Positions 17,439-25,470 of a stretch of DNA of 64,000 bases are shown in pieces; within the stretch, counting starts at the first letter, position 1, and each line of letters starts with the position of its first letter. The position numbers were made by a program, and so were the translations under genes. Under the pieces are notes generated by a model that had not been told where the DNA came from, did not search any database, and saw only the letters and a list, made by a program, of their open reading frames with translations. Location of the stretch: positions 40,920 to 104,919 of the forward strand of contig JAHEYF010000007.1 of NCBI GenBank assembly GCA_023251755.1, in the 5' to 3' direction. This DNA comes from Bacteroidota bacterium. GTDB taxonomy: Bacteria; Bacteroidota; Bacteroidia; B-17B0; Aurantibacillaceae.

Positions 17439-17849
17439 CTAAGAAGTTTTAGTGGGCCATTGTTTTACCCAGCTTAAAAACTTTTTCAATAATTTGGAGG
17501 GATTGGCTTTTTTTAATTTTTGAGCCGAAAAAAAAGAACCCGCTAATACCGGACGGTCTTTATTTTCTTCACGTGGGGCCTGAGAAGCGCTATTGTTCAC
17601 TTCATTCACCGACGCATGAATATCCGAATCCTGAGCCCTGCCCCCTGAAAACTCCTGTCCGGCATCGCTTGTAAAATCACCCTGTTTGTTTTTCCAGACC
17701 GCTGAACCTAAAATAATATCCAATGCTTCGGGCAAAGGCAATGCATATTTATCCCTTACATACTTCGCACTAAGCAACAACGATTTCCCTTCTCCCTTCA
17801 GTTGAAGCAGGGTTGCATCAAGGTTTTCGATCTTTACGTGGTTGTTCAT
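17439..17849 (-). CDS. Small protein of unknown function
   Basis: 136 residues from ATG 17849 (MNNHVKIENLDATLLQLKGE). A longer frame to 17924 would add a hydrophobic N-terminus, but a TAnnTTTG promoter match lies inside that extension, so the shorter start is preferred. Residues about 1-50 form a compact alpha/beta segment (SLLLSAKYVRDKYALPLPEALDIILGSAVW); the rest is Ser/Asn/Gln/Glu-rich and probably disordered, ending in a basic amphipathic stretch (KLKKANPSKLLKKFLSWVKQW). I do not recognise the family. Convergent with murQ, 9 bases apart. Confidence 0.6.
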   Translation of the reverse strand: MNNHVKIENLDATLLQLKGEGKSLLLSAKYVRDKYALPLPEALDIILGSAVWKNKQGDFTSDAGQEFSGGRAQDSDIHASVNEVNNSASQAPREENKDRPVLAGSFFSAQKLKKANPSKLLKKFLSWVKQWPTKTS

Positions 17850-17895
17850 TGCAGGTGAATTTGGGTCTTGTTTACTTGCAAATAAAGTATATATA

Positions 17896-17903
17896 CAAAT
17901 ATA
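17896..17903 (-). promoter_or_regulatory. Putative -7 element for the 17439-17849 gene
   Basis: On the minus strand TATATTTG matches TAnnTTTG exactly, 46 bases before ATG 17849. No -33 element was identified with confidence. Confidence 0.45.
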
Positions 17904-18019
17904 TTGAATTAATAACAACAGCAAAAAGTACTCTTACTACATTTATTAACTTTTGATGTTTATTTATTGGGGGCAATAAACGAAGGTATACGGGCCGGTA
18001 ATTTCAATACCAACCGCTT

Positions 18020-18051
18020 TAATAAAAAAGCCACCCCTAAAGGATGGCTTT
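18020..18051 (-). terminator. Rho-independent terminator after the YbjN gene
   Basis: Minus-strand stem of 10 bp (18042-18051 with 18027-18036, one G-U pair) with a 5-base loop, followed on the minus strand by a TTTTTTATT tail. Confidence 0.8.
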
Positions 18052-18085
18052 GAATATTGAATCTTGAACTTTGAACCTGGTATTA

Positions 18086-18520
18086 TTAACCTCTTCCTCC
18101 GGTTATAACACCATATTTAGCTTTTAATTTATCATCGTAATCATCGGCGTAAAAACCAACACGGTTCATTGTAGCTGATACTTCGCTGTCTTCCAGCCCT
18201 TCTACTTCCCTTATTATTTTTATATAGGCCCAGTTTTCGTTAATGGTAAAGGCCACACCATATAACGTATGATTGATTTCAAGCAATTCCTGGCAAAATT
18301 TATCCACATTGGTGGCAGGTAATTCAATTACCGGGGCCATGCACTGAAAATACCCCAAAGGGCCCTGTTCTGTATCTATATTCCATACATCAACCCATAC
18401 GGATGCAGATCCACGGGTAAGGTTCCATTGCCCTTCCTGTTCTCCCCGGCAGGAAACAGGGTCAATTCCAAAAGCGGAAATACATTTTTCCACCATTTGA
18501 TAATAAGGTTGTAAGTTCAT
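18086..18520 (-). CDS. YbjN domain-containing protein
   Basis: 144 residues from ATG 18520; the longer reading starts with TTG. The sequence has the YbjN/type III chaperone-like alpha-beta fold: N-terminal helix, strand GQWNLTRGSASVWVDVWN, GYFQCMAPVIELPATNVDKFCQELLEINHTLYGVAFTINENWAYIKI, then a helix. Members are small regulators or chaperone-like proteins of unclear partner. A promoter-like ATTG-N19-TAACTTTA lies just upstream and a terminator follows, so it is probably monocistronic. Confidence 0.75.
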   Translation of the reverse strand: MNLQPYYQMVEKCISAFGIDPVSCRGEQEGQWNLTRGSASVWVDVWNIDTEQGPLGYFQCMAPVIELPATNVDKFCQELLEINHTLYGVAFTINENWAYIKIIREVEGLEDSEVSATMNRVGFYADDYDDKLKAKYGVITGGRG

Positions 18521-18536
18521 AAGCAATTTTTTTCTT

Positions 18537-18567
18537 TAAAGTTATAAAACTTATAGATAAACGCAAT
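18537..18567 (-). promoter_or_regulatory. Putative promoter of the YbjN gene
   Basis: On the minus strand ATTG (18567-18564), a 19-base spacer and TAACTTTA (18544-18537). Last base of the -7 differs from the TAnnTTTG consensus. Confidence 0.4.
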
Positions 18568-18632
18568 AAAAATCCCTATTAAATTATTGTTATTCGTCAA
18601 ATTAAGACCCTGCATTTAATACAAACATATTT

Positions 18633-19214
18633 TTAGCCGTGCATGGTTTCCTTTTTTCCATACTTACCAATAACACCGGCTTCAAAGTCTAACCATTCTT
18701 TCCAGCGTTTGTCAATGTCATGTCCTGCTCCGTATTTCCGGGCAAAGCCGATAAAAGTAGTGTAATGGCCGGCTTCGCTGATCATTAATTCTTTGTAAAA
18801 ATTTCTTAAATCTTCGTCGGCAATTTCTTCGCTCAACAGTTTAAATCGTTCGCAACTGCGGGCTTCAATCAGCGCTGCAAACAACAGGCGGTCTACCAAT
18901 ACATAGTTTCGTGTATAACCTTTGCGCATAAAGCCATACAAATCGTTTACATATTCATCTTTTCTTTCTCTTCCCAGTTTATAACCGCGCTCTTTTATTT
19001 TCTGATGAACCATTTCAAAATGGGTGAGTTCTTCTTTGGCAATACTCAGTAAAGTATCTACCATATCTGTATGTTCGGGATAACTCACCAATAATGAAAT
19101 AGCATTGCTTGCTGCTTTCTGCTCGCAATAAGCGTGATCGGTGAGTATTTCTTCTATGTTTTTTTCTACTATGTTTACCCAGCGCGGGTCAGTAGGGAGT
19201 TTTAGTCCAAGCAT
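18633..19214 (-). CDS. miaE: tRNA-(ms2io6A37) hydroxylase MiaE
   Basis: 193 residues, normal for the family. Ferritin-like di-iron ligands are visible in order: the N-terminal helix Glu in AYCEQKAASNA, EELTHFEMVH, Glu in LIEARSCERFKLL, and ISEAGHYTTF. MiaE hydroxylates the isopentenyl group of 2-methylthio-N6-isopentenyladenosine at tRNA position 37, using O2. The ATG at 19214 is immediately preceded by a 7-bp tandem repeat, so its promoter is unclear. Confidence 0.93.
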   Translation of the reverse strand: MLGLKLPTDPRWVNIVEKNIEEILTDHAYCEQKAASNAISLLVSYPEHTDMVDTLLSIAKEELTHFEMVHQKIKERGYKLGRERKDEYVNDLYGFMRKGYTRNYVLVDRLLFAALIEARSCERFKLLSEEIADEDLRNFYKELMISEAGHYTTFIGFARKYGAGHDIDKRWKEWLDFEAGVIGKYGKKETMHG

Positions 19215-19216
19215 TA

Positions 19217-19258
19217 TTAGATGTTAGATGTTAGATGTTAGATGTTAGATGTTAGATT
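19217..19258. repeat. 7-bp tandem repeat (TTAGATG)
   Basis: Five perfect copies of TTAGATG (19217-19251) plus a partial sixth, directly upstream of miaE. The word also occurs within the repeat tract at 30051-30275. Confidence 0.9.
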
Positions 19259-19388
19259 TTAGTATTGAGATGGGGCCCTGGTAACAAGTAGTTGGTAGTA
19301 AGTATTTTTTAGAATTTAGATTTTCTTTATCCATCCTCAAATTTTCAATACGATCAATTATCAGTTTTTCATTTACCTGTCTCCCCAT

Positions 19389-19412
19389 CAGCTAATCAGC
19401 TAATCAGCTAAT
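19389..19412. repeat. 8-bp tandem repeat (CAGCTAAT)
   Basis: Three perfect tandem copies, followed by the near copy CGGCTAAT (19421-19428) that overlaps the last base of valS. Confidence 0.85.
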
Positions 19413-19427
19413 CATCACATCGGCTAA

Positions 19428-22067
19428 TTAAAGCGCTTTCAACTGATCTTCCAATGCTTTAATCTTACTTTCAGCGTCCATTTGTTTTTTGCGTTCGGTG
19501 TCTAATATTTCGGGTTTTGCATTGTTTACAAATCGTTCATTCGCCAATTTAGCCTGTACCGATTTTAAGAAACCTTTGTTGTATTCAATTTCTTTGCTGA
19601 TGCGTTCCTTTTCAGCAACAGCATCAATGTTCAGATTTAAAGGGACAAAATATTCGGATGATTTAATTACAAAACTAAAAGCATTTTCTATTCTTTCGTT
19701 CGAATACTTTAATGAAGATAGATTGGCCAACTTAACCACTGCCGCATCGTAAAAACCACCTTGAGAGTCCGATTTTTCCACCAGTTCCAATTTCTCTTTT
19801 GGTGATATTTGCTTCTGTTGGCGCACATTTCGTATAGAAGTGATCACTTCTTTACAATCTTCAAACTGCTGCAACAAAACCTGGTTGTTCAAACCCGATT
19901 TGGGCCATTCGCTAACAATTATACATTCCATTTCGGCTCTTTCTTTTAACAGATGCCATAGTTCTTCCGAAATAAAAGGCATCCAGGGGTGCATAATTTT
20001 CAGTAGGCTTTCAAGGTAAGCAATAGTTGCTTCGTAGGTTGTTTTATCAATAGGCTGCGCCTTGCCCTCAATAAATTCAGGTTTGATCATTTCAAGGTAC
20101 CAGGCACAGAAATCGTCCCACACCAATTTATAAGTGGCCATCAGGGCATCGCTCATACGGTATTTGCTGTAATGGTCGTTAATAACTTCCAGCTGCTCGC
20201 TTAATTTATTTTCGAACCAGGTGATAGCGCTTTGTGCAGCCTGGCTCTGAGCCACATCCCCTACTTCAAAACCTTTTATCAAACGGAAAGCATTCCACAC
20301 TTTATTGGCAAAGTTTCTTCCCTGCTCGCAATAACTTTCGTCAAACAATAAATCGTTTCCTGCGGGTGAGCTTAAGAGCATACCTACCCTTACCCCATCG
20401 GCACCATATTTAGCAATTAAATCCAATGGGTCGGGCGAATTACCCAAAGACTTGCTCATTTTCCTGCCCTGCTTATCGCGAACAATTCCCGTTAAGTAAA
20501 CGTTCGTAAAAGGCTTTTCATCCATCCATTCGTAACCGGCAATGGCCATGCGCGCCACCCAGAAGAAAAGAATTTCAGGGGCTGTTACAAGGTCATCGGT
20601 TGGGTAATAATACTGCAAATCATTGTTCGCGTATTTCACTCCTTTGCTTATCACAAACGGATCAAAAACAGTTATCGGCCACAACCAGGAGGAGAACCAG
20701 GTGTCTAAAACATCTTCATCCTGCCTTACTTCAGTAGTTGAGAGTTGAGGGTTGAGAGTTGAGAGTTTTGAGAAAGCTTCTTCCTGTGTCCGGCAAACAA
20801 CGGTGTTTCCCTTGTTGTCGTACCAGGCCGGAATGCGTTGTCCCCACCACAACTGGCGGCTGATGCACCAATCGTGTACATTTTCCATCCAGTGTTTATA
20901 GGTGTTCAAAAATTTATCGGGAATCAATTTAATGTTTCCGTTCAATACATTGTCTAATGCAGGTTTCGAAATCTTGTCCATTTTCAAAAACCACTGCATA
21001 CTTAAGCGGGGCTCAATCACAGCGTCTGTTCGTTCGCTATAACCCACCTTGTTTTTTATGTCTTCTACTTTAACAATATGCCCGGCTTCTTCTAAATCCT
21101 TTACTATTTTTTTACGCACGGCAAAACGGTCTTCTCCAATGTAAAACTGAGCAGCCTCACTTAATTTTCCTTCCTGGGTAAGGGTGTCAATTACTTCCAG
21201 CTTGTGTTTAATCCCAAGGTTGTAGTCATTGATATCGTGGGCCGGGGTTACTTTTAAAGCACCGGTACCAAAGGCGGCATCCACATAATCGTCAAAAATA
21301 ATTGGAACAGCTCTGTTAACAACAGGCACTATGGCTTTTTTACCTTTTAAGTGTTGGTATCGTTCATCATTGGGGTTCACACAAACAGCGGTATCACCCA
21401 ATATGGTTTCGGGGCGGGTGGTGGCTATGGTGATCCACTCATCATTGCTTCCTTCAATTTTATAACGAACGTAAACCAATTTGGAGTTTACTTCTTTGTG
21501 AATTACTTCTTCATCACTTACAGCGGTAAGCCCTTGCGGATCCCAGTTCACCATCCGCACACCGCGGTATATATGTCCTTTGTTGTATAAATCAATAAAA
21601 ACATCAATCACCGCCTGGCTCAGGTCCTCTTCCATGGTAAAGCGAGTACGGTCCCAATCGCAGGAGGCACCTAATTTTTTTAATTGCTCCAGGATAATTC
21701 CACCGTATTTTTCTTTCCAGTCCCAGGCGTGTTTTAAAAATTCCTCGCGGGTCAAATCAGATTTTTTAATCCCCTGATCGGCTAATAGTTTTACCACTTT
21801 GGCTTCGGTAGCTATACTTGCATGGTCGGTTCCCGGAACCCAACAGGCGTTTTTGCCCAGCATTCTTGCCCTGCGAATGAGTACATCCTGTATGGTATTG
21901 TTTAACATGTGCCCCATGTGCAACACACCTGTTACATTGGGAGGAGGGATCACAATGGTATAAGGTTCCCTTTCATCAGGAACGGATTTAAAGAATTTTT
22001 TATCCAACCAATACTGGTACCACTTGTCTTCTGCTGCTTTCGGGCTGTATGTTTTCGGGATTTCCAT
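19428..22067 (-). CDS. valS: Valyl-tRNA synthetase
   Basis: 879 residues, class I synthetase. HIGH motif is PPPNVTGVLHMGH (residues 41-53) and KMSKS is GRKMSKSLGNSPDPLDL (about 533). The editing domain (TTRPETILGDTAVCVNP), DVLDTWFSSWLWP, and the C-terminal coiled-coil arm (residues about 810-879) are all present. Just before DEDVLDTWFSS there is an odd segment, KLSTLNPQLSTTEV (residues about 430-444), encoded by a GTTGAGA-type repeat like those in intergenic DNA (see findings). Essential gene, with a very good promoter upstream. Confidence 0.98.
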   Translation of the reverse strand: MEIPKTYSPKAAEDKWYQYWLDKKFFKSVPDEREPYTIVIPPPNVTGVLHMGHMLNNTIQDVLIRRARMLGKNACWVPGTDHASIATEAKVVKLLADQGIKKSDLTREEFLKHAWDWKEKYGGIILEQLKKLGASCDWDRTRFTMEEDLSQAVIDVFIDLYNKGHIYRGVRMVNWDPQGLTAVSDEEVIHKEVNSKLVYVRYKIEGSNDEWITIATTRPETILGDTAVCVNPNDERYQHLKGKKAIVPVVNRAVPIIFDDYVDAAFGTGALKVTPAHDINDYNLGIKHKLEVIDTLTQEGKLSEAAQFYIGEDRFAVRKKIVKDLEEAGHIVKVEDIKNKVGYSERTDAVIEPRLSMQWFLKMDKISKPALDNVLNGNIKLIPDKFLNTYKHWMENVHDWCISRQLWWGQRIPAWYDNKGNTVVCRTQEEAFSKLSTLNPQLSTTEVRQDEDVLDTWFSSWLWPITVFDPFVISKGVKYANNDLQYYYPTDDLVTAPEILFFWVARMAIAGYEWMDEKPFTNVYLTGIVRDKQGRKMSKSLGNSPDPLDLIAKYGADGVRVGMLLSSPAGNDLLFDESYCEQGRNFANKVWNAFRLIKGFEVGDVAQSQAAQSAITWFENKLSEQLEVINDHYSKYRMSDALMATYKLVWDDFCAWYLEMIKPEFIEGKAQPIDKTTYEATIAYLESLLKIMHPWMPFISEELWHLLKERAEMECIIVSEWPKSGLNNQVLLQQFEDCKEVITSIRNVRQQKQISPKEKLELVEKSDSQGGFYDAAVVKLANLSSLKYSNERIENAFSFVIKSSEYFVPLNLNIDAVAEKERISKEIEYNKGFLKSVQAKLANERFVNNAKPEILDTERKKQMDAESKIKALEDQLKAL

Positions 22068-22084
22068 AATAAAAATTAAGGGTG

Positions 22085-22114
22085 CAAAGTTAAAGTATTC
22101 AAGCTAAGTTCAAA
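22085..22114 (-). promoter_or_regulatory. Promoter of valS
   Basis: On the minus strand TTTG (22114-22111), 18-base spacer, TAACTTTG (22092-22085): both elements match the Bacteroidota consensus. Expected start of transcription is near 22078, about 11 bases before the valS ATG. Confidence 0.75.
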
Positions 22115-22115
22115 A

Positions 22116-22228
22116 GTTTACCCGTTTAATAGTTCATTTGTTTACGTTATTCTAAAAAAAAATCCTCCACTTTTTTGATGGAGGATCACACAAATGAACT
22201 TAAGAACTATTGAACAGGTAAACGAATT
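22116..22228. repeat. GTTTATTCG-family inverted repeat enclosing a terminator
   Basis: GTTTACCCGTTTAATAGTTC and GTTCATTTGT on the left are matched by ACAAATGAAC, AACTATTGAAC and GGTAAAC on the right. The stress-protein terminator sits in the middle. Confidence 0.65.
22154..22186 (-). terminator. Rho-independent terminator of the universal stress protein gene
   Basis: Stem ATCCTCCA/TGGAGGAT (22162-22169 with 22179-22186) followed on the minus strand by about eight T. It separates the stress-protein gene from valS. Confidence 0.88.
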
Positions 22229-23059
22229 CTACCCGTACATCCCCATGTGGGTAACACTCTCCCGTTTAAGTGGCCGGATGCTCAGCACAGGTATGTTTGA
22301 AATATCAATAACTTTCTGAGCGGTAGTCCCCACAAAAAATTCTTTCATACTCAATTCAGCCTTTGTCATAATCATAATTAAATCTGCTTCAATTTTGTTG
22401 GCGTATTCAACCACTGTTTCTGCAATGTTATCGCTTACAATGGTTTTATTGGTACAGGCAATGCCTTTGCTTTTAATGTATTGTTTTACCTGGTGCGCAT
22501 AGGCGTGCAACTGGTTTTCGTATTTTTCATCCTTTGCCGAAAAAACACCTAAAATACGGATAGCAGCACCAAAATACCTTGCAAATTCAACAGCTTTATC
22601 CACTTTCTGGCGGGTTTCCTTGGTTAAATCGAGGGGCAATAAAATGTTTTCGCATCCATCCCTGTGGTCTTTACCACGGATAGATATAATCGGGCAGGGG
22701 CTGTCGCGGATAAATTTGGAGGCACTCTGGCCCAGTACATCACCGGGGCTCATGTGCGATTCAAGTCCTACAATAATCATTGTGGCTTTTAGTTCCTCGG
22801 CAATCCTGACGGCTTCCTTGTAAATATTTCCTTTCACATTCATGAATTCGGTTTGTACACCCGATTCTTCCTGTGTTTTTTTAGCTAATTTGGTCACTTC
22901 ATCAAATCGTTCTTCGCCCTGTTTTTCATAAACATGCAAAAGCATGATCTTTGAATTGGTGTACCTCGCCAGGTTGTAGGACTGGCCAACAGCTAAAAGA
23001 GATTGTTCCGTGAAATCAAGTGGAATTAATATGACGTTCTTGGTTTTTTCGTCGCTCAT
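22229..23059 (-). CDS. Tandem-domain universal stress protein (UspA family)
   Basis: 276 residues from ATG 23059 (the longer frame starts at TTG). Two Usp domains: residues 1-145 (VILIPLDFTEQSLLAVGQSYNLA ... IIVGLESHMSPGDVLGQSASKFIRDSPCPIISIRG) and 150-270 (NILLPLDLTKETRQKVDKAVEFA ... IMTKAELSMKEFFVGTTAQKVIDISNIPVLSIRP). Tandem Usps act as cytoplasmic dimer-like stress proteins, some binding ATP; the classical G-x2-G-x9-G(S/T) ATP loop is only partly kept. It is divergent from rpsP. A TAAATTTG -7 match (minus strand 23092-23085) lies 25 bases upstream. Confidence 0.93.
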   Translation of the reverse strand: MSDEKTKNVILIPLDFTEQSLLAVGQSYNLARYTNSKIMLLHVYEKQGEERFDEVTKLAKKTQEESGVQTEFMNVKGNIYKEAVRIAEELKATMIIVGLESHMSPGDVLGQSASKFIRDSPCPIISIRGKDHRDGCENILLPLDLTKETRQKVDKAVEFARYFGAAIRILGVFSAKDEKYENQLHAYAHQVKQYIKSKGIACTNKTIVSDNIAETVVEYANKIEADLIMIMTKAELSMKEFFVGTTAQKVIDISNIPVLSIRPLKRESVTHMGMYG

Positions 23060-23084
23060 AAACAATTATATTTCTTTTAATATG

Positions 23085-23092
23085 CAAATTTA
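23085..23092 (-). promoter_or_regulatory. Putative -7 element of the universal stress protein gene
   Basis: Minus-strand TAAATTTG is an exact TAnnTTTG match at a suitable distance from ATG 23059; no clear TTTG at the standard spacing. Confidence 0.45.
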
Positions 23093-23169
23093 GCAATAAA
23101 TAGCAAAAAATATACTCCCAAAACTGTTTTTTTGCATACGAAGGCCATTTAATAATCTTCGAAAGTTTT

Positions 23170-23202
23170 TTTGAGGGTATTAAAATATTTTTCCGATATT
23201 TG
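23170..23202 (+). promoter_or_regulatory. Promoter of rpsP-rimM, with palindrome at the expected start
   Basis: TTTG (23170-23173), 21-base spacer, GATATTTG (23195-23202). The first base of the -7 deviates, but the spacing is right. Immediately downstream is a perfect 12-bp palindrome CCCAATATTGGG (23207-23218). Confidence 0.6.
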
Positions 23203-23239
23203 CCATCCCAATATTGGGAATAATAACAAATCAATAACA

Positions 23240-23794
23240 ATGGCAGTAAAAATCAGACTACAAAGACACGGAAAGAAAGACAATGCTTACTTTCATGTGG
23301 TAGTTGCGGATGGTCGTGCACCTCGTGATGGCGCATTTATTGAAAAACTTGGAACGTATAATCCAAACACCAATCCTGCAACAATCGATCTAAACTTCGA
23401 CAGTACTTTAAACTGGGTATTAAAAGGTGCCCAGCCCACAGATACTTGTCGTGCAATACTTTCTTACAAAGGTGTATTGTTAAAAAAACACTTATTGGAA
23501 GGCGTAACAAAAGGTGCTTTAACCGCTGAGCAGGTTGAAGCTAAATTTGCGAAATGGCAAAGTGAAAAAGACGCTCTGATTGTCGGTAAAAAAGACCGTC
23601 TGTCTGATTCAGAAAAAACTTCGCTGACCAAACGTATGGAAGCTGAGAAATTGGTAAAAGAAGCAAAAGCTGCGAAAGTTGCCGCGAAAGTTGCTGCAGC
23701 TGTTGCTGTAGAAACTACTGAAGAAACTCCTGCTGTGGAAAACACAGCAGCGCCTTCGGCAGAAACAACTTCTACAGAAGAAAACAATGCTTAA
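23240..23794 (+). CDS. rpsP: 30S ribosomal protein bS16 with extended C-terminus
   Basis: 184 residues from ATG 23240 (MAVKIRLQRHGKKDNAYFHVVVADGRAPRDGAFIE is the diagnostic start; the frame extending to 23171 overlaps the promoter). The core (residues 1-100) is canonical. The C-terminal 80 residues are Lys/Ala/Glu-rich and end in an acidic, Ala/Thr-rich tail, a long form usual in Bacteroidota and much longer than the ~80-residue E. coli protein. It is followed by an intercistronic hairpin and rimM. Confidence 0.97.
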   Translation: MAVKIRLQRHGKKDNAYFHVVVADGRAPRDGAFIEKLGTYNPNTNPATIDLNFDSTLNWVLKGAQPTDTCRAILSYKGVLLKKHLLEGVTKGALTAEQVEAKFAKWQSEKDALIVGKKDRLSDSEKTSLTKRMEAEKLVKEAKAAKVAAKVAAAVAVETTEETPAVENTAAPSAETTSTEENNA

Positions 23795-23816
23795 TCGTAT
23801 TTAAATTTATTATTTT

Positions 23817-23849
23817 ATCCCCTTACACAGCTGTAAGGGGATTTTTTTT
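23817..23849 (+). terminator. Intercistronic terminator/attenuator between rpsP and rimM
   Basis: An 11-bp perfect stem (23817-23827 with 23832-23842) and T7 tail, ending only two bases before the rimM ATG. It probably reduces rimM expression relative to rpsP, or separates the genes. Confidence 0.85.
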
Positions 23850-23851
23850 AT

Positions 23852-24367
23852 ATGCCTGAACTAACAAAAATAGGAAAACTGATTAAGCCTCATGGCCTGA
23901 AAGGCCAGGTATCGTTGTTTATCGACAATAACATCAACATAGATTTTGAGCAGGTTAAAATGTTGTTTATTGAAATCAACAACACCCCCACTCCGTTTTT
24001 TGTTGAAAATATACTGGAGGCCGCCGGGAAAATGGTGGTTAAACTTGAAAACATAAATACCGAAGCCGAAATAAAAAAAATAACCGGTAAAGATATTTCT
24101 GTTTTATCAGAACACATCCTTGAAGCGGATGAATCAGACGAAGACAATTTAATAGGCTTTACCCTGATTGATGCCAATGAAGGCGAGCTGGGCAAAGTGA
24201 TTGATATTCAGGAATTCCCTCAGCACTCCATTTTCTCCCTCATTTATAAAGACAGGGAAATCCTGCTTCCCTTTACCGATGATTTTATTGATAAGATAGA
24301 CTGGGACAACAAAACAATTTATTACAAGGCTCCCGATGGGCTGTTGGAAGTGTATCTTGGAGGGTAG
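23852..24367 (+). CDS. rimM: Ribosome maturation factor RimM
   Basis: 171 residues. N-terminal RimM barrel (LTKIGKLIKPHGLKGQVSLF, the conserved GxLxxPHGLxG) and C-terminal PRC barrel (GFTLIDANEGELGKVIDIQEFPQHSIFSL ... LPFTDDFIDKID). It assists late assembly of the 30S subunit head around S19. The rpsP-rimM pair is a standard arrangement; trmD, often next, is absent here and is replaced by a different tRNA-methyltransferase gene 183 bases on. Confidence 0.95.
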   Translation: MPELTKIGKLIKPHGLKGQVSLFIDNNINIDFEQVKMLFIEINNTPTPFFVENILEAAGKMVVKLENINTEAEIKKITGKDISVLSEHILEADESDEDNLIGFTLIDANEGELGKVIDIQEFPQHSIFSLIYKDREILLPFTDDFIDKIDWDNKTIYYKAPDGLLEVYLGG

Positions 24368-24470
24368 ATGGTTTAAAAGTTGGAAAGTTTAAAAGTTAGG
24401 GTACAGGATGGTAAATGTTCTTCTCTCACTTTCTCACTTTCTCACTTTCTCACCCTCTCACTCTAAACTA
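24368..24470. repeat. Low-complexity intergenic repeat
   Basis: GTTTAAAAGTTGGAAAGTTT followed by four tandem ACTTTCTC-type 8-mers (about 24425-24455). No coding signal. Confidence 0.6.
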
Positions 24471-24549
24471 TTTCTGTCATTACCACAATATTTTGTATAT
24501 TTAGATAACAAATTCTATTTTTCAGGAAAATCTGTGCGCATGTAAGTTT

Positions 24550-25266
24550 ATGGCTCATCAAACCTTTGTTTTCAAACAATTTAATATTCAGCAGGATAAG
24601 TGTGCAATGAAAGTGGGTACCGACGCTGTTTTATTGGGTGCCTGGGTTAAAACAAACGGCGCAAAATCCATACTTGATATCGGTACCGGAACAGGAATTA
24701 TAGCACTGATGCTGGCTCAAAAAAGCAGCGCTCAGATTGATGCCATTGATATAGAAGTCAGTGCTTATGAACAGGCCACAGAAAATGTACGGTTTTGCAT
24801 CTGGAATGAACGGATCAATGTTTATTGTACTTCTTTACAGGATTATGTATTAAAGGTAAAACACAGCTACGATTTAATTGTAAGCAATCCCCCCTACTTT
24901 AGTCATTCTTCCAAATCGGCCGAAGAGGAACGTACACATGCCCGGCACAACGACCTTCTTCCTTTTGAGGAATTAATCAGCGGAGTGGTTAAACTATTGG
25001 ATAAAAAGGGGCGTTTTTGCGTGATCCTGCCCAATAAAGAAGCTTCGATATTCAGAAATATTGCCGAAAGCAAAGGCCTGCACCTGTCTAATTTAACCCG
25101 CGTTCGCACCAAAGCCAACCAGGATACAGAAAAAAGACACCTCATGCAATTCGAATTTGAATCCAGTTCTTTTTCAGAAAACACCATCGTGATTGAAAAA
25201 GATGAAAGGCATGAGTATACAGATGAATACAAAGAACTCACCAAAGATTATTACATTAATTTTTAA
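24550..25266 (+). CDS. tRNA1(Val) adenine(37)-N6-methyltransferase type (TrmN6/YfiC)
   Basis: 238 residues. Starts with the family signature FKQFNIQQDKCAMKVGTDAVLLGAW, then SAM motif I LDIGTGTGIIALMLAQ, motif II acidic IDAIDIE, and the N6-adenine catalytic NPPY at residues 113-116. ARHNDLLPFEELI and LPNKEASIFRNIAE are conserved in YfiC. In E. coli it methylates A37 of tRNA-Val. A degenerate -7 (TATATTTA, 24496-24503) lies upstream. Confidence 0.9.
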   Translation: MAHQTFVFKQFNIQQDKCAMKVGTDAVLLGAWVKTNGAKSILDIGTGTGIIALMLAQKSSAQIDAIDIEVSAYEQATENVRFCIWNERINVYCTSLQDYVLKVKHSYDLIVSNPPYFSHSSKSAEEERTHARHNDLLPFEELISGVVKLLDKKGRFCVILPNKEASIFRNIAESKGLHLSNLTRVRTKANQDTEKRHLMQFEFESSSFSENTIVIEKDERHEYTDEYKELTKDYYINF

Positions 25267-25470
25267 GGAAATCTAAGAATACAATTTGCCACGAATGCAC
25301 GAATAAAATTCATTAAAAACTCTTTTATCCTTTAATTTCAACCAGACCCTGTTCGCTATCCGAAATTAACTAAGAACAAAGAACTTTGAACTAAGAACTA
25401 ATCCCTTATTCAGGATGCTTAATAATTCACGAATTCGTAGTAAATTTATCCCCTGTGATTTCTCCCTGAT
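25267..25470. other. Intergenic region before mltG
   Basis: 204 bases with the words GAACTTTGAACTAAGAACTA (also echoed at 18060-18080) and a TAAATTTA -7-like box at 25441-25448, 22 bases before the mltG ATG. No gene seen. Confidence 0.45.

Noticed and set aside
19217..19258. CRISPR array
   Set aside because: The repeats are 7 bases long and directly adjacent, without spacers. The 21-base units at 30176-30259 are also tandem with no spacers, and no cas genes are in the window.
20437..20776. Frameshift or split in valS
   Set aside because: The frame is continuous through the repeat segment and all downstream motifs (DTWFSS, KMSKS) are intact.
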